Positions 9,252 to 16,452 of a stretch of 64,000 nucleotides of DNA are shown piece by piece. The DNA is from Clostridium sp. Marseille-Q2269. Lineage in GTDB: Bacteria > Bacillota > Clostridia > Clostridiales > Clostridiaceae. The number at the start of each line of letters is the position of its first letter. Position 1 is the stretch's first letter. A program made the translations under genes and the position numbers. The DNA lies in assembly GCF_943736985.1 (NCBI RefSeq), contig NZ_CALSFS010000019.1, positions 1-64,000 of the forward strand, given 5' to 3'. The notes beneath the pieces were generated by a model, which made no database searches, had not been told where the DNA came from, and was given only the letters and a program-made list of their open reading frames with translations.

Positions 9252-9800
9252 CTATTTAATATATAATTTTTCGAAATATGGAGCTGACCAGTAAACTTCT
9301 ATAATAGAAGACAATAATAAAATAATTGCAATAAAAGTAATAATATAAATAATTTTTTCAACAAAATAATATTTATATAATTTTTTTAGAATAATACCAT
9401 CTTTTCCAAATAAGTATTTTATCCAACCTATAGTTATATGAATAGATATAAGTAATAAAATAATCAGTGCAATTATTTCTCCAAGTGAATGCCCTAAAAA
9501 ACCTATTAAAGTTTTAAAAAGCGTAGTTGAATAAGATATTTTAGTCATATGTATACCTATCCCTAATGAAAAAAATAAATTCATTATAATTAATGAGGAT
9601 ATTGGACCAAGTAATGATAGTATTAATACCAACATACAGGATGAAAAATTTTTAATAAAAATTTGAAAGAAAGATAAATATCCTCTTTGAGGAATAAATT
9701 TATTTTGATAAGTATATAAATTAGAAGATATACTATATCCTAAAACTAATAAGGTAATTGCAATAAAAATAGAAATAAATAAGTATTTTTTTTTAAACAT
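9252..9800 (-). CDS. SpoIIM/DUF95-family membrane protein of circular-bacteriocin type
   Basis: About 182 residues with an N-terminal membrane anchor, an extracytoplasmic loop and three or four further segments. GISSN-like and LGHSLGEIIALI motifs (here IGFLGHSLGEIIALIILLLI) are the hallmark of the SpoIIM/DUF95 family. A SpoIIM-like protein next to the structural gene is the most constant partner of circular bacteriocins (AS-48, circularin A, carnocyclin clusters), where it is needed for maturation. The ATG at 9800 follows AAGGTG; the frame extends to GTG 9809. It is separated from the precursor gene by a strong palindrome. Confidence 0.75.
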   Translation of the reverse strand: MFKKKYLFISIFIAITLLVLGYSISSNLYTYQNKFIPQRGYLSFFQIFIKNFSSCMLVLILSLLGPISSLIIMNLFFSLGIGIHMTKISYSTTLFKTLIGFLGHSLGEIIALIILLLISIHITIGWIKYLFGKDGIILKKLYKYYFVEKIIYIITFIAIILLLSSIIEVYWSAPYFEKLYIK

Positions 9801-9819
9801 ATAAAACACACCTTAGTAA

Positions 9820-9853
9820 AATACTATTGCAGTAATATTACTGCAATAGTATT
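9820..9853. promoter_or_regulatory. Perfect 34-bp palindrome between precursor and maturation genes
   Basis: AATACTATTGCAGTAAT is followed directly by its exact reverse complement. It lies right after the stop of the bacteriocin precursor gene. In bacteriocin operons a partial terminator at this place keeps precursor mRNA high and the downstream genes low, which is the likely role. No long T run follows, so read-through is expected. Confidence 0.65.
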
Positions 9854-9861
9854 CATAATAA

Positions 9862-10209
9862 TTAAAGTAGGGGTATAAGCTTTACTAATTGATACATTAT
9901 TTTCCCAGCCACAGCACCAGGTACAAAAGCTAGTGCTATATCTGTAACTGACCAAAGCAAATCGTACCAATTTTTAGAAAGAGCATTTGCTCCTTTACCT
10001 AAAAGTGCTTGAATTGCTACAGCAGCTTTTGATGATATCTTACCACCAGGTACACAAGCTACTACAGCAGCAATCAATGCAGTTCCTACTTGATTAGTTG
10101 TTGCTTTTCCAGCAGCCCACATAGCATTTAAACCTGAAACTTGACTTAATGAAAGGGCAGCAACTCCCATGCATGTCCCTGTTTGAATTTTAGATTTTAA
10201 AGATTTCAT
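9862..10209 (-). CDS. Putative circular bacteriocin precursor
   Basis: A 115-residue peptide precursor. The first about 25-30 residues (MKSLKSKIQTGTCMG...) look like a leader. The rest is rich in Ala, Gly, Val, Ile and Leu with Lys patches, and has helices such as AAVAIQALLGKGANAL and ALAFVPGAVAGKIMYQLV, as in saposin-like circular bacteriocins. The neighbours (SpoIIM-like, small membrane proteins, ABC transporter, divergent AS-48EFGH-like operon) are the set known for that class. Two cysteines are unusual for the class and the cleavage site cannot be fixed. It has a strong GGGAGG site and a consensus promoter. The alternative is a linear leader-bearing bacteriocin. Confidence 0.65.
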   Translation of the reverse strand: MKSLKSKIQTGTCMGVAALSLSQVSGLNAMWAAGKATTNQVGTALIAAVVACVPGGKISSKAAVAIQALLGKGANALSKNWYDLLWSVTDIALAFVPGAVAGKIMYQLVKLIPLL

Positions 10210-10269
10210 GTATTAGTCCTCCCAATTAAAATAATTTGGAAATATCCCCTAGGTTGTACAACCATGAAA

Positions 10270-10299
10270 ATATTACCATAAAATCACATTAATTGTCAA
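10270..10299 (-). promoter_or_regulatory. Promoter of the bacteriocin operon
   Basis: On the minus strand, TTGACA (10299-10294) and TAATAT (10275-10270) are 18 bases apart, about 60 bases upstream of the precursor start. This is close to the housekeeping sigma consensus. Confidence 0.65.
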
Positions 10300-10436
10300 T
10301 AAAGGTATATTAAAGGTGAATATCTTTTTATTATAGTATTTAAATAAAATATTGAAATAATTGGTAGAATAAAGTAGAATAATATAAGTATGTATTAAAT
10401 ATACTCATATTATTAATGCTTAAAGTGGGGGATCAT

Positions 10437-11717
10437 ATGAAAAAAAAACGTGTTATCATTGTTAGCCTGATTATAGTTGTAACTATATCTTTAATAGGCT
10501 TTACAGTGATAACAATAAATAAACTTAAAAATAATACTAAAAACAATGCTAAGAAAGTATCTTTATATACAGTAAAGGAAGCGCCAAATGTATTTTTTGA
10601 GGGAGAAATTAAAAGTTCTAAAAGTGTGGTTCTGCAAGCAGATACAGCTAAAGGTACTGTAGATAAAATAAATGTTAAAGATAAGCAAATGGTTAAAGCA
10701 GGAGATATTTTATTTAGTTATAAGAATAATCAATTTATTGATCAAAAAAATGATTTAGAATATGAATTAGACACTTTGAAAGATAAATATAATAAAACTA
10801 AAAAAGAATTAAATTCGGTTAGCGATAAGGCTAATCAGGTGCAAGAGCAACAAAAACAACAAAAACAAAGGGAGCAAGAGCAACAAAAACAAGAAATACA
10901 AAAACAAAAGGGGCAAGAGCAAAAAACAGAAGAACAAAAAGTATCAATTTTACAAAATAAAGATAAACAAGAACAAATAGATACTGCTGACTTAGAGCAA
11001 CAAAAAGTTTTAGCTGAAAAATCTAAGGATGAATTACAGAGTGAACTAAATGATAATATTAAACAACAAAATCATTTAAATGATAAAATAAAGAATATTA
11101 ATGATAAATGTAATGTATACATAAAAGCACCTTTTGATGGAGTTGTTAAAATTGGTGGATATAGTGAAATAGAACCTTCTAAGCCTATATTAACATTAGA
11201 TAGTGAAAATATGCAGGTTGTGTGTGGAGTTTCGGAAAAGGATATACTTAAATTAACTGAAGAGCAAACTGTAAAAGTATCCATTTTAGGAACAGGACAA
11301 TCTATTAATGGTAAGATTAAAAATATAGATAAAAAACCTTCACCGGAGGTAACAATATCTCAAGGAGCAATACAGCAAGGATCAGGATCTCAAAGTAGTT
11401 CCCCAAAGTTATCAACAATTAATTCTTATGAAGTTATTATCCAAATAGATAATATTAAAGACATTTGTTCAGGATTTCATGTGCAAGTATCAACTAAAGC
11501 TAAAAATTATATTCCTAAGATTCCTAAAACGGCCATATTTAAAAATAAGGACAAAAGTTATGTTTGGGTTGTTAAAGATAGATTTTTAAAAAAGAAAAAA
11601 ATAGAAGCATCCGATTGGAATGATAAATATATACAAATTAAAAATGGTGTAAATTTTAATGATAAAATTGTTCGTGAAGTTAAGGATACTATGAAAGAAG
11701 GGGACAAGGTTGAATGA
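10437..11717 (+). CDS. HlyD/MacA-type membrane fusion protein
   Basis: About 426 residues: an N-terminal membrane anchor (IIVSLIIVVTISLIGFTVI), a lipoyl/barrel-sandwich half (FEGEIKSSKSVVLQA), a long coiled coil, the second lipoyl half (IKAPFDGVVKIGGY) and a beta-barrel domain. This is the periplasmic-adaptor/MacA design, here acting in the Gram-positive wall. The coiled coil contains an unusual Gln/Lys/Glu-rich run around residues 135-170. It starts at ATG 10437 behind GGGGG and is the first gene of a divergent three-gene operon comparable to AS-48 EFGH, which exports or protects against circular bacteriocin. Confidence 0.85.
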   Translation: MKKKRVIIVSLIIVVTISLIGFTVITINKLKNNTKNNAKKVSLYTVKEAPNVFFEGEIKSSKSVVLQADTAKGTVDKINVKDKQMVKAGDILFSYKNNQFIDQKNDLEYELDTLKDKYNKTKKELNSVSDKANQVQEQQKQQKQREQEQQKQEIQKQKGQEQKTEEQKVSILQNKDKQEQIDTADLEQQKVLAEKSKDELQSELNDNIKQQNHLNDKIKNINDKCNVYIKAPFDGVVKIGGYSEIEPSKPILTLDSENMQVVCGVSEKDILKLTEEQTVKVSILGTGQSINGKIKNIDKKPSPEVTISQGAIQQGSGSQSSSPKLSTINSYEVIIQIDNIKDICSGFHVQVSTKAKNYIPKIPKTAIFKNKDKSYVWVVKDRFLKKKKIEASDWNDKYIQIKNGVNFNDKIVREVKDTMKEGDKVE

Positions 11718-12396
11718 TCTAATAAAGGTTAAAGGACTTCGTAAGTGGTATCAACAGGATAATAATAGGTTTGAAATATTAAAGGGATTAGATTTTAGTG
11801 TAGAAAAAAGTTCCTTTGTTATTATTATGGGTAAATCAGGAAGTGGAAAAACTACATTTTTAAATGTTTTAGGATTATTAGATAAATTTAATGAAGGTAA
11901 GTATATTTATAATGGTACCGATGTTACAATAATGACTGATAATGAACGTTCAGATTTTAGAAATAAAAATATAGGGTTTATATTTCAACAGTTTCATTTA
12001 ATAGAATCCTTAAATATTTCTCAAAATGTAGAATTGCCTCTTATATATAAGGGTATTAATAGTAAAAGTAAAAGAGAAAAACTTATAAAAGAAGCACTTA
12101 AAAAAGTAGGACTTTTTGATAAGAGTAAAAGTTTTCCTAATCAATTATCGGGAGGACAGCAACAAAGAATATCTATAGCTAGGGCTATAGTTAATGATCC
12201 AGATATTATCGTTGCTGATGAGCCTACAGGAGCTTTAGATAGTAAAACAGGATTAGAAATCATTAATCTTTTAATTGAGTTAAACAGGCAAGGAAAAACT
12301 ATAATTATGGTTACTCATGATGAAGATCTTAAGAAATATGCTTCACATTTAGTATTTTTAAAAGACGGTGTCTTTGCTAAAGAGGAGGAACTATAG
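11710..12396 (+). CDS. MacB/LolD-type ABC ATPase
   Basis: 228 residues with Walker A GKSGSGKTT, Q-loop IGFIFQQFHLI, signature LSGGQQQR, Walker B IIVADEPTGALDS and switch His TMVTHDEDL-like. The ALDS after Walker B is characteristic of the MacB/LolD/FtsE subfamily. The TTG start overlaps the stop of the membrane fusion gene. It energises the FtsX-like permease that follows, together forming a MacAB-like efflux or immunity system for the bacteriocin. Confidence 0.9.
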   Translation: MNDLIKVKGLRKWYQQDNNRFEILKGLDFSVEKSSFVIIMGKSGSGKTTFLNVLGLLDKFNEGKYIYNGTDVTIMTDNERSDFRNKNIGFIFQQFHLIESLNISQNVELPLIYKGINSKSKREKLIKEALKKVGLFDKSKSFPNQLSGGQQQRISIARAIVNDPDIIVADEPTGALDSKTGLEIINLLIELNRQGKTIIMVTHDEDLKKYASHLVFLKDGVFAKEEEL

Positions 12397-12398
12397 TT

Positions 12399-13589
12399 AT
12401 GAACTTTAATATGTTATTAAGAAGTGCTCTTTTATGTTTAAAAGCCAATAAAATAAGAGTATTTTTAACTATGATTGGTATAATTATAGGAATAAGTACA
12501 GAAGTTGTTATTTTATCTATAGGTGCTGGTTTACAAAATAATGTTTCTAAATCAGTTAATACTACAGATGTTAATTCATTAAGTATAATGTTTGAAAGTA
12601 AAGAAATTAATACTGGTGACAGTTCACAACCTTTTGATAAAAGTGATTTTAATCAATTAAAAAGTATAGATGGAGTTGCTGATATTGCTGCTGATAATGA
12701 TGGCATTATGGGATTCTTAAATTTAGGAGGACAAGCGACTTATTTTGATAAAAGTACATATTTAATGTTTAAAGAATATAAAAATCAATCTGTAAATATT
12801 ATAGCAGGTAGAAGTATAACTAAAAATGATAATGATTTTGAAAATCCAGTTAGTTTAATAACAGAAAAGCATGCAAAAGAATTATTTGGAGATAATTATG
12901 AAGAAGGATTAGGTAAAGCTATAAAATTAAATGGTGTATATTTAGAAGTAATAGGAATTATAAAAGATCCATTACCTACTTCTCTTGAAGGTGGTTCAGA
13001 TTATATACCAAGTTTTTTAAAAGAATCTTTTAAGTCAGAAAATGAAATTATGAGTATAAAAGCTAAAGTTAAAGAAGGATATAAATTAGATGATGTATTT
13101 AAAGATATTAAAGAAGAATTGGAAAGATTACATCCAGATATAAATGGGGAGTATGTAAAGGCTGATCCACAAGCTATGACAAAAGCATTTCAGTCTATAA
13201 TTGGTGGAATAACAGGATTTATAGCAGTTGTATCTGGAATATCTCTTTTTGTTTCAGGTGTAGGTGTTATGAATATTATGTATGTGTCAGTTACAGAAAG
13301 AAAAATGGAAATAGGAATAAGAAGAGCAATTGGAGCAAAGTCTAAAACAATATTATCACAATTTTTAATAGAATCTATATTAATAACTTTACTAGGAGGA
13401 CTATTAGGTATTATTATTGGATATGGCTTATCTAAAAGTGTTGGACTAATATGCCCATTGAAACCAATATTTACTTTTAAAATTTTTATTGGATCATCAA
13501 TAACATCTATATTAATAGGTATAATATTTGGAATAATTCCAGCATCAAAAGCTTCAAGACTTGATCCTATAAAAGCAATTTACAAGTAA
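12399..13589 (+). CDS. MacB/FtsX-family ABC permease
   Basis: 396 residues: an N-terminal transmembrane helix (IRVFLTMIGIIIGISTEVVI), a large extracytoplasmic MacB-PCD-like domain (about residues 45-260) and three C-terminal transmembrane helices with the conserved TERKMEIGIRRAIGA segment and closing ASRLDPIKAIY. This is the typical length and topology of MacB-type permeases. It has a GAGGAGG site 15 bases upstream and completes the fusion protein/ATPase/permease trio. A strong terminator follows. Confidence 0.9.
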   Translation: MNFNMLLRSALLCLKANKIRVFLTMIGIIIGISTEVVILSIGAGLQNNVSKSVNTTDVNSLSIMFESKEINTGDSSQPFDKSDFNQLKSIDGVADIAADNDGIMGFLNLGGQATYFDKSTYLMFKEYKNQSVNIIAGRSITKNDNDFENPVSLITEKHAKELFGDNYEEGLGKAIKLNGVYLEVIGIIKDPLPTSLEGGSDYIPSFLKESFKSENEIMSIKAKVKEGYKLDDVFKDIKEELERLHPDINGEYVKADPQAMTKAFQSIIGGITGFIAVVSGISLFVSGVGVMNIMYVSVTERKMEIGIRRAIGAKSKTILSQFLIESILITLLGGLLGIIIGYGLSKSVGLICPLKPIFTFKIFIGSSITSILIGIIFGIIPASKASRLDPIKAIYK

Positions 13590-13613
13590 TGTAAATTTTA
13601 AAAGAAGTACATT

Positions 13614-13655
13614 AAAGTAAGATTAAAAATAAATTATTTTTAATCTTACTTTTTA
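13614..13655 (+). terminator. Terminator after the MacAB-like operon (repeat copy A)
   Basis: AAAGTAAGATTAAAAATAA and its complement form a stem of about 18 bp followed by T-rich DNA. Nearly the same sequence is at 23933-23975, so it belongs to the duplicated module described under findings. Confidence 0.8.
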
Positions 13656-13685
13656 TATTAGAGGAAAAAACATAAATAAATAGAA

Positions 13686-13713
13686 ATAGTAACTATAAAG
13701 TAACTATTATAGT
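13686..13713. promoter_or_regulatory. Operator-like direct repeat before the 253-residue gene
   Basis: AGTAACTAT occurs twice, 11 bases apart, and the second copy runs into AACTATTATAGT. It sits just before the ribosome site of a gene whose product carries DNA-binding-like ends, so autoregulation is plausible. Confidence 0.4.
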
Positions 13714-13724
13714 GAGGTGGGAAA

Positions 13725-14486
13725 ATGCAATTAGAAGAATTAATTCATATAGCAAAGACCCTTAATGAAAATGGCCTTAAAGGTAATAGGCGAGATAACT
13801 TTTTAAGAGATAAATATAATATGTCAGCTAGAACTTGGCAAAAGAAAATAAAGGATACACCTATAAAATATAATAATGGTACTAAAAGATATGATATTAA
13901 TATAGAAAGTAACACTAAAGTAACTCAAAATAAACACCAAAATAATTTAGAAGAAATAACAACACAGTATAAAGAAACACTAAAGGAACCTAAAAGTAAC
14001 TATGATGAAACTCTAAGTAGTTACCAAATTAACTCCAATAATCAATTTAAAAGTAGAACCAAAGATACTATTAATAAACTAGAGAGTAACTCAAAAGTAA
14101 TTTTTAATGATTTAGATGATAAGGAAAGTGATTTCATTGAAATAAAAGGAATTGAAGGGGTGTTACCTAAGTCACCAAAAGTAACCACACATTTAGTGTT
14201 AGACGAATTTAAAAATATGAAAAGTGATATTGAAATGATTAAACAGCAGATTAATTTACTTTTTAATAAATATAGAGAAGATGAAAATAGAAAAGACAAT
14301 ATTATTGAAATTCCTAAAATTGATCTTGAAAATTATGATTTAAAGGGTGAAATATGTAGTAGAAGTTTTAAAACCTATAAATATGTGCTAGATGGTTTTA
14401 AAGAATTCTGCAAAAAAAGAAATGAATCACAAAAGGATCTTATAGCTATAGCATTACTTGAATTTATAAAAAAATATAATAGATAA
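13725..14486 (+). CDS. Plasmid protein with predicted DNA-binding ends, function unknown
   Basis: 253 residues. The N-terminal 55 residues look like a helix-turn-helix (ELIHIAKTLNENG, YNMSARTWQKKI). The middle is long, polar and low-complexity. A short coiled coil follows (FKNMKSDIEMIKQQINLLFN), then a C-terminal segment (RSFKTYKYVLDGFKEFCKKR, LIAIALLEFIKKY) of the type seen in small plasmid copy or partition proteins. I do not recognise a named family. It has GTGAGGTGG before ATG. It lies inside the left copy of the duplicated module, at a position where the right copy has no equivalent. Confidence 0.5.
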   Translation: MQLEELIHIAKTLNENGLKGNRRDNFLRDKYNMSARTWQKKIKDTPIKYNNGTKRYDINIESNTKVTQNKHQNNLEEITTQYKETLKEPKSNYDETLSSYQINSNNQFKSRTKDTINKLESNSKVIFNDLDDKESDFIEIKGIEGVLPKSPKVTTHLVLDEFKNMKSDIEMIKQQINLLFNKYREDENRKDNIIEIPKIDLENYDLKGEICSRSFKTYKYVLDGFKEFCKKRNESQKDLIAIALLEFIKKYNR

Positions 14487-14516
14487 ATTTTAAGTTAGGA
14501 GTATAAAATATACTCC

Positions 14517-14574
14517 TTTACTATTTAGTTAAAATTATGAAGTATAACTAAAATAATTTTAACTAAATAGTAAA
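14517..14574. repeat. Long inverted repeat
   Basis: TTTACTATTTAGTTAAAATTAT and its complement flank about 13 bases. The stem is about 22 bp and lies between the 253-residue gene and the truncated replication gene. It can act as a bidirectional terminator or an origin hairpin; it may also mark the recombination point where the rep gene lost its 5' part. Confidence 0.6.
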
Positions 14575-14621
14575 TTTCGCGAAATAAAAACAAAAATATA
14601 GGTAAATTTACATATAAATAC

Positions 14622-15434
14622 ATAGGAGCGGATGAAAAGTCTATAGATAGCTCAAGAGTTATGCGTCTTGCTGGATCAATAAATGAAAAGAGTGGCAAAA
14701 ATACAGATATTTTAGTTTATAGTGAAGATAGATATATACTAAGGGAAATACAACAGGAGTATCTTCCAGTATTAACTCCCTATGTTAAAAATCCATATCA
14801 CAAATCTAAGGGAAGAAATACTAAGATAGTTAACTTTTTTACTTTATATGGTCTTCATTATGCAAGACTTAGAGATATAGTAACTCTTCAAAAAAGTAGA
14901 CAAGGCTATTGTAGAAATGAAGATGGAGTTTTAGTTAAATATGGCCAAAGAGAATTTATGTGTTTTTTATATAGATACTGGAGCTGTTGTTATGAATCAG
15001 ATAAAGAAAGAGCCCTCAAAAACACATTAGAGTTTAATAATGGCTTTAAAGTACCTTTTTATAAAGAAGTAGAAAGAGCAACAAAGTCCGCTGAAAAAGC
15101 CTATGAATCTTGGCTAAAAGATAGCCCTAGTGGTACATATAAACGTGGTGGTTATAATTATAAAAATGAAACTTTAATAGAAAAGCTTAATATATTAGAT
15201 GAGGAAATGCAAACTCTTGAAACTATTATAAGTAAAAAAGAGGTTAGAAGAAGAGATAATGAAAAAAATAAAAGAAGAAATGAAAATGGGTTAACTAAAA
15301 GACAACAAGAAAAATTAAATAAAGAGAATAAAATAAAAGAATTATTAAACAAAGGATTTGGAGTAAGGGAAATATCTAGAATATTAGATATTAATGTTAG
15401 TGTAATATCTAGAGTGAAAAATAATAAGTATTAA
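14622..15434 (+). pseudogene. Replication protein, N-terminally truncated copy
   Basis: From 14622 the sequence encodes the C-terminal ~270 residues of the primase-type replication protein found whole at 24206-25597 (IGADEKSIDSSRVMRLAGSIN onwards, strongly similar). The first ~190 residues, including the primase acidic motif, are absent. ATG 14661 would give a 257-residue product without a proper ribosome site. The last ~20 residues differ from the full copy (GVREISRILDINVSVISRV), still a helix-turn-helix. Loss of the catalytic domain makes this a relic or at most a DNA-binding regulator. Confidence 0.75.
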
Positions 15435-15440
15435 TATGGT

Positions 15441-15480
15441 GTTTACTGAAACGTTCGTATTATATTATGGGGCTTTAGCC
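15441..15480 (+). repeat. 40-bp repeat, unit 1
   Basis: GTTTACTGAAACGTTCGTAT followed by TATATTATGGGGCTTTAGCC. Related units are at 15621-15665 and 15734-15776, and in the right module copy at 25603-25640. GGCTTTAGCC can form a small hairpin. A degenerate partial copy (GTTGCATGAAATGTTAG) is near 15555. The role is unknown; see findings. Confidence 0.7.
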
Positions 15481-15620
15481 TGGTACTCCTTTTTTAATAA
15501 GAACATAGTAGGTTATACTAATACTGAAAGTTATAGATATTTATTTATATAAAAGTTGCATGAAATGTTAGTAATATATTATATACTTTAATCAATTAAT
15601 TTACATACATAGAATTATTT

Positions 15621-15665
15621 AGTGTAAACTGAAATTTCACTATTATACTAATGGGCTTTAGACTT
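15621..15665 (+). repeat. 40-bp repeat, unit 2 (diverged)
   Basis: AGTGTAAACTGAAATTTCAC, then TATTATACTAATGGGCTTTA and GACTT. It keeps the ACTGAAA, TATTATA and GGGCTTTAG parts of unit 1. Confidence 0.6.
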
Positions 15666-15733
15666 GTTGCTCTTATTGAAATTTTAAATATAGATATAAA
15701 AATATAATCTCTTTATCTGTAGGTATTTTTATA

Positions 15734-15776
15734 GTGTTTACTGAAACGTTGGTATTATATTATGAGGCTCTAGCTT
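15734..15776 (+). repeat. 40-bp repeat, unit 3
   Basis: GTGTTTACTGAAACGTTGGT, then ATTATATTATGAGGCTCTAG. Very close to unit 1, with a compensated change in the small hairpin (GGCTTTAGCC to AGGCTCTAGCTT). It stands directly before the DUF3990 relic. Confidence 0.65.
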
Positions 15777-15777
15777 A

Positions 15778-15844
15778 AATTTATGGATTTTCATACAAAA
15801 GAATCTTTAAAGTATTTAAAATTTATAAGATATGAGGAGGTATA
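15778..15844 (+). pseudogene. DUF3990 gene remnant
   Basis: The bases match the start and end of the last part of the DUF3990 gene at 26107-26592 (AAATTTATGGATTTT joined to CATACAAAAGAATC through TTTATAAGATATGAGG). Everything else is deleted, so the left module copy lost its DUF3990 and first DUF3791 gene and kept only the second DUF3791 gene. Confidence 0.75.
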
Positions 15845-15846
15845 AT

Positions 15847-16062
15847 ATGATACTACCTAAAATAACTCAAGATAATGTATACATATTTATTCCATTGAAG
15901 GCCTCAAAGGTGTCACAAAGATTTGCTAAAAATCATGGTATATCTCAAAAGCAGGCTTTATTAGAGTTTTATAATTCAAAAACTTATTCAACTCTAGAAG
16001 AAGAAGATACAAAATTATGCTATGAAGGTATTAATTATTTGTATGATGAATTAGAGCGTTAA
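15847..16062 (+). CDS. DUF3791-like small protein (second gene of the DUF3990 module)
   Basis: 71 residues starting at ATG 15847 behind GAGGAGG; an upstream in-frame ATG at 15832 overlaps that site and is not used. It is nearly identical to the protein at 26594-26821 (LPKITQDNV, LKASKVSQRFAKNHGISQKQ). KVSQRFAKNHGISQKQALLEF could be a short DNA-binding helix pair. DUF3791-type proteins accompany DUF3990 ADP-ribosyltransferase-fold proteins and are predicted antitoxin or partner proteins. Here the partner gene is deleted, leaving an orphan, which would fit retention of an antitoxin. Confidence 0.6.
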   Translation: MILPKITQDNVYIFIPLKASKVSQRFAKNHGISQKQALLEFYNSKTYSTLEEEDTKLCYEGINYLYDELER

Positions 16063-16104
16063 AAAAATATATAATAGATAATTAATTATATATAAAACTT
16101 AAGT

Positions 16105-16133
16105 AAACTACCTATTTTATGGGTAGTTTTTTT
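16105..16133 (+). terminator. Terminator after the left DUF3791-like gene
   Basis: AAACTACC and GGGTAGTTT stem with an 8-base A/T loop and a T7 tail. Confidence 0.8.
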
Positions 16134-16264
16134 ATAAGCATTATTAATAAAATTTATAGTTATATTGTGAATTAATTATTTTATTTTATGGAAAAATTTA
16201 TCGAAATATATTGATTTTTATATAAAAAAGGATTATTATTGCTTTAATTATATCAGAATATTCA

Positions 16265-16286
16265 AATAATTAGTTAACTAATTATT
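16265..16286. promoter_or_regulatory. 22-bp perfect palindrome before the radical-SAM cassette
   Basis: AATAATTAGTT followed by AACTAATTATT, 30 bases before the small peptide gene. It is a candidate operator for the peptide/maturase/exporter operon. No regulator gene lies next to it. Confidence 0.5.
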
Positions 16287-16316
16287 AACCTATTTATTTA
16301 AAAGGGGGGAATTAAA

Positions 16317-16376
16317 ATGTTAATTTTAAAGCCAAATGTTGATAGCAATAGAACTTGTGGCGTTCAAATAGGTTAA
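16317..16376 (+). CDS. Putative radical-SAM peptide precursor, 19 codons as read
   Basis: The frame ATG...TAA encodes MLILKPNVDSNRTCGVQIG behind an exceptionally strong AAAGGGGGG site. It lies 76 bases before a radical-SAM/SPASM maturase gene, where peptide precursors normally lie. Past the stop, the frame shifted by one base is open without a break up to the maturase start and encodes a Gly/Tyr-rich stretch (NGTGGSKVYNYKYALLPHF). Removing one T at 16373-16374 would join the two. So this may be a frameshifted or phase-variable precursor. The class of peptide is not recognised. Confidence 0.5.
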   Translation: MLILKPNVDSNRTCGVQIG

Positions 16377-16452
16377 TGGGACAGGAGGTAGTAAAGTATA
16401 TAATTATAAATATGCTTTATTACCTCATTTCAATTATTTGGGAGGAGTACCG

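Noticed and set aside
15441-15776. CRISPR array
   Set aside because: Units are only partly similar and 110-180 bases apart with no equal spacers and no cas genes.
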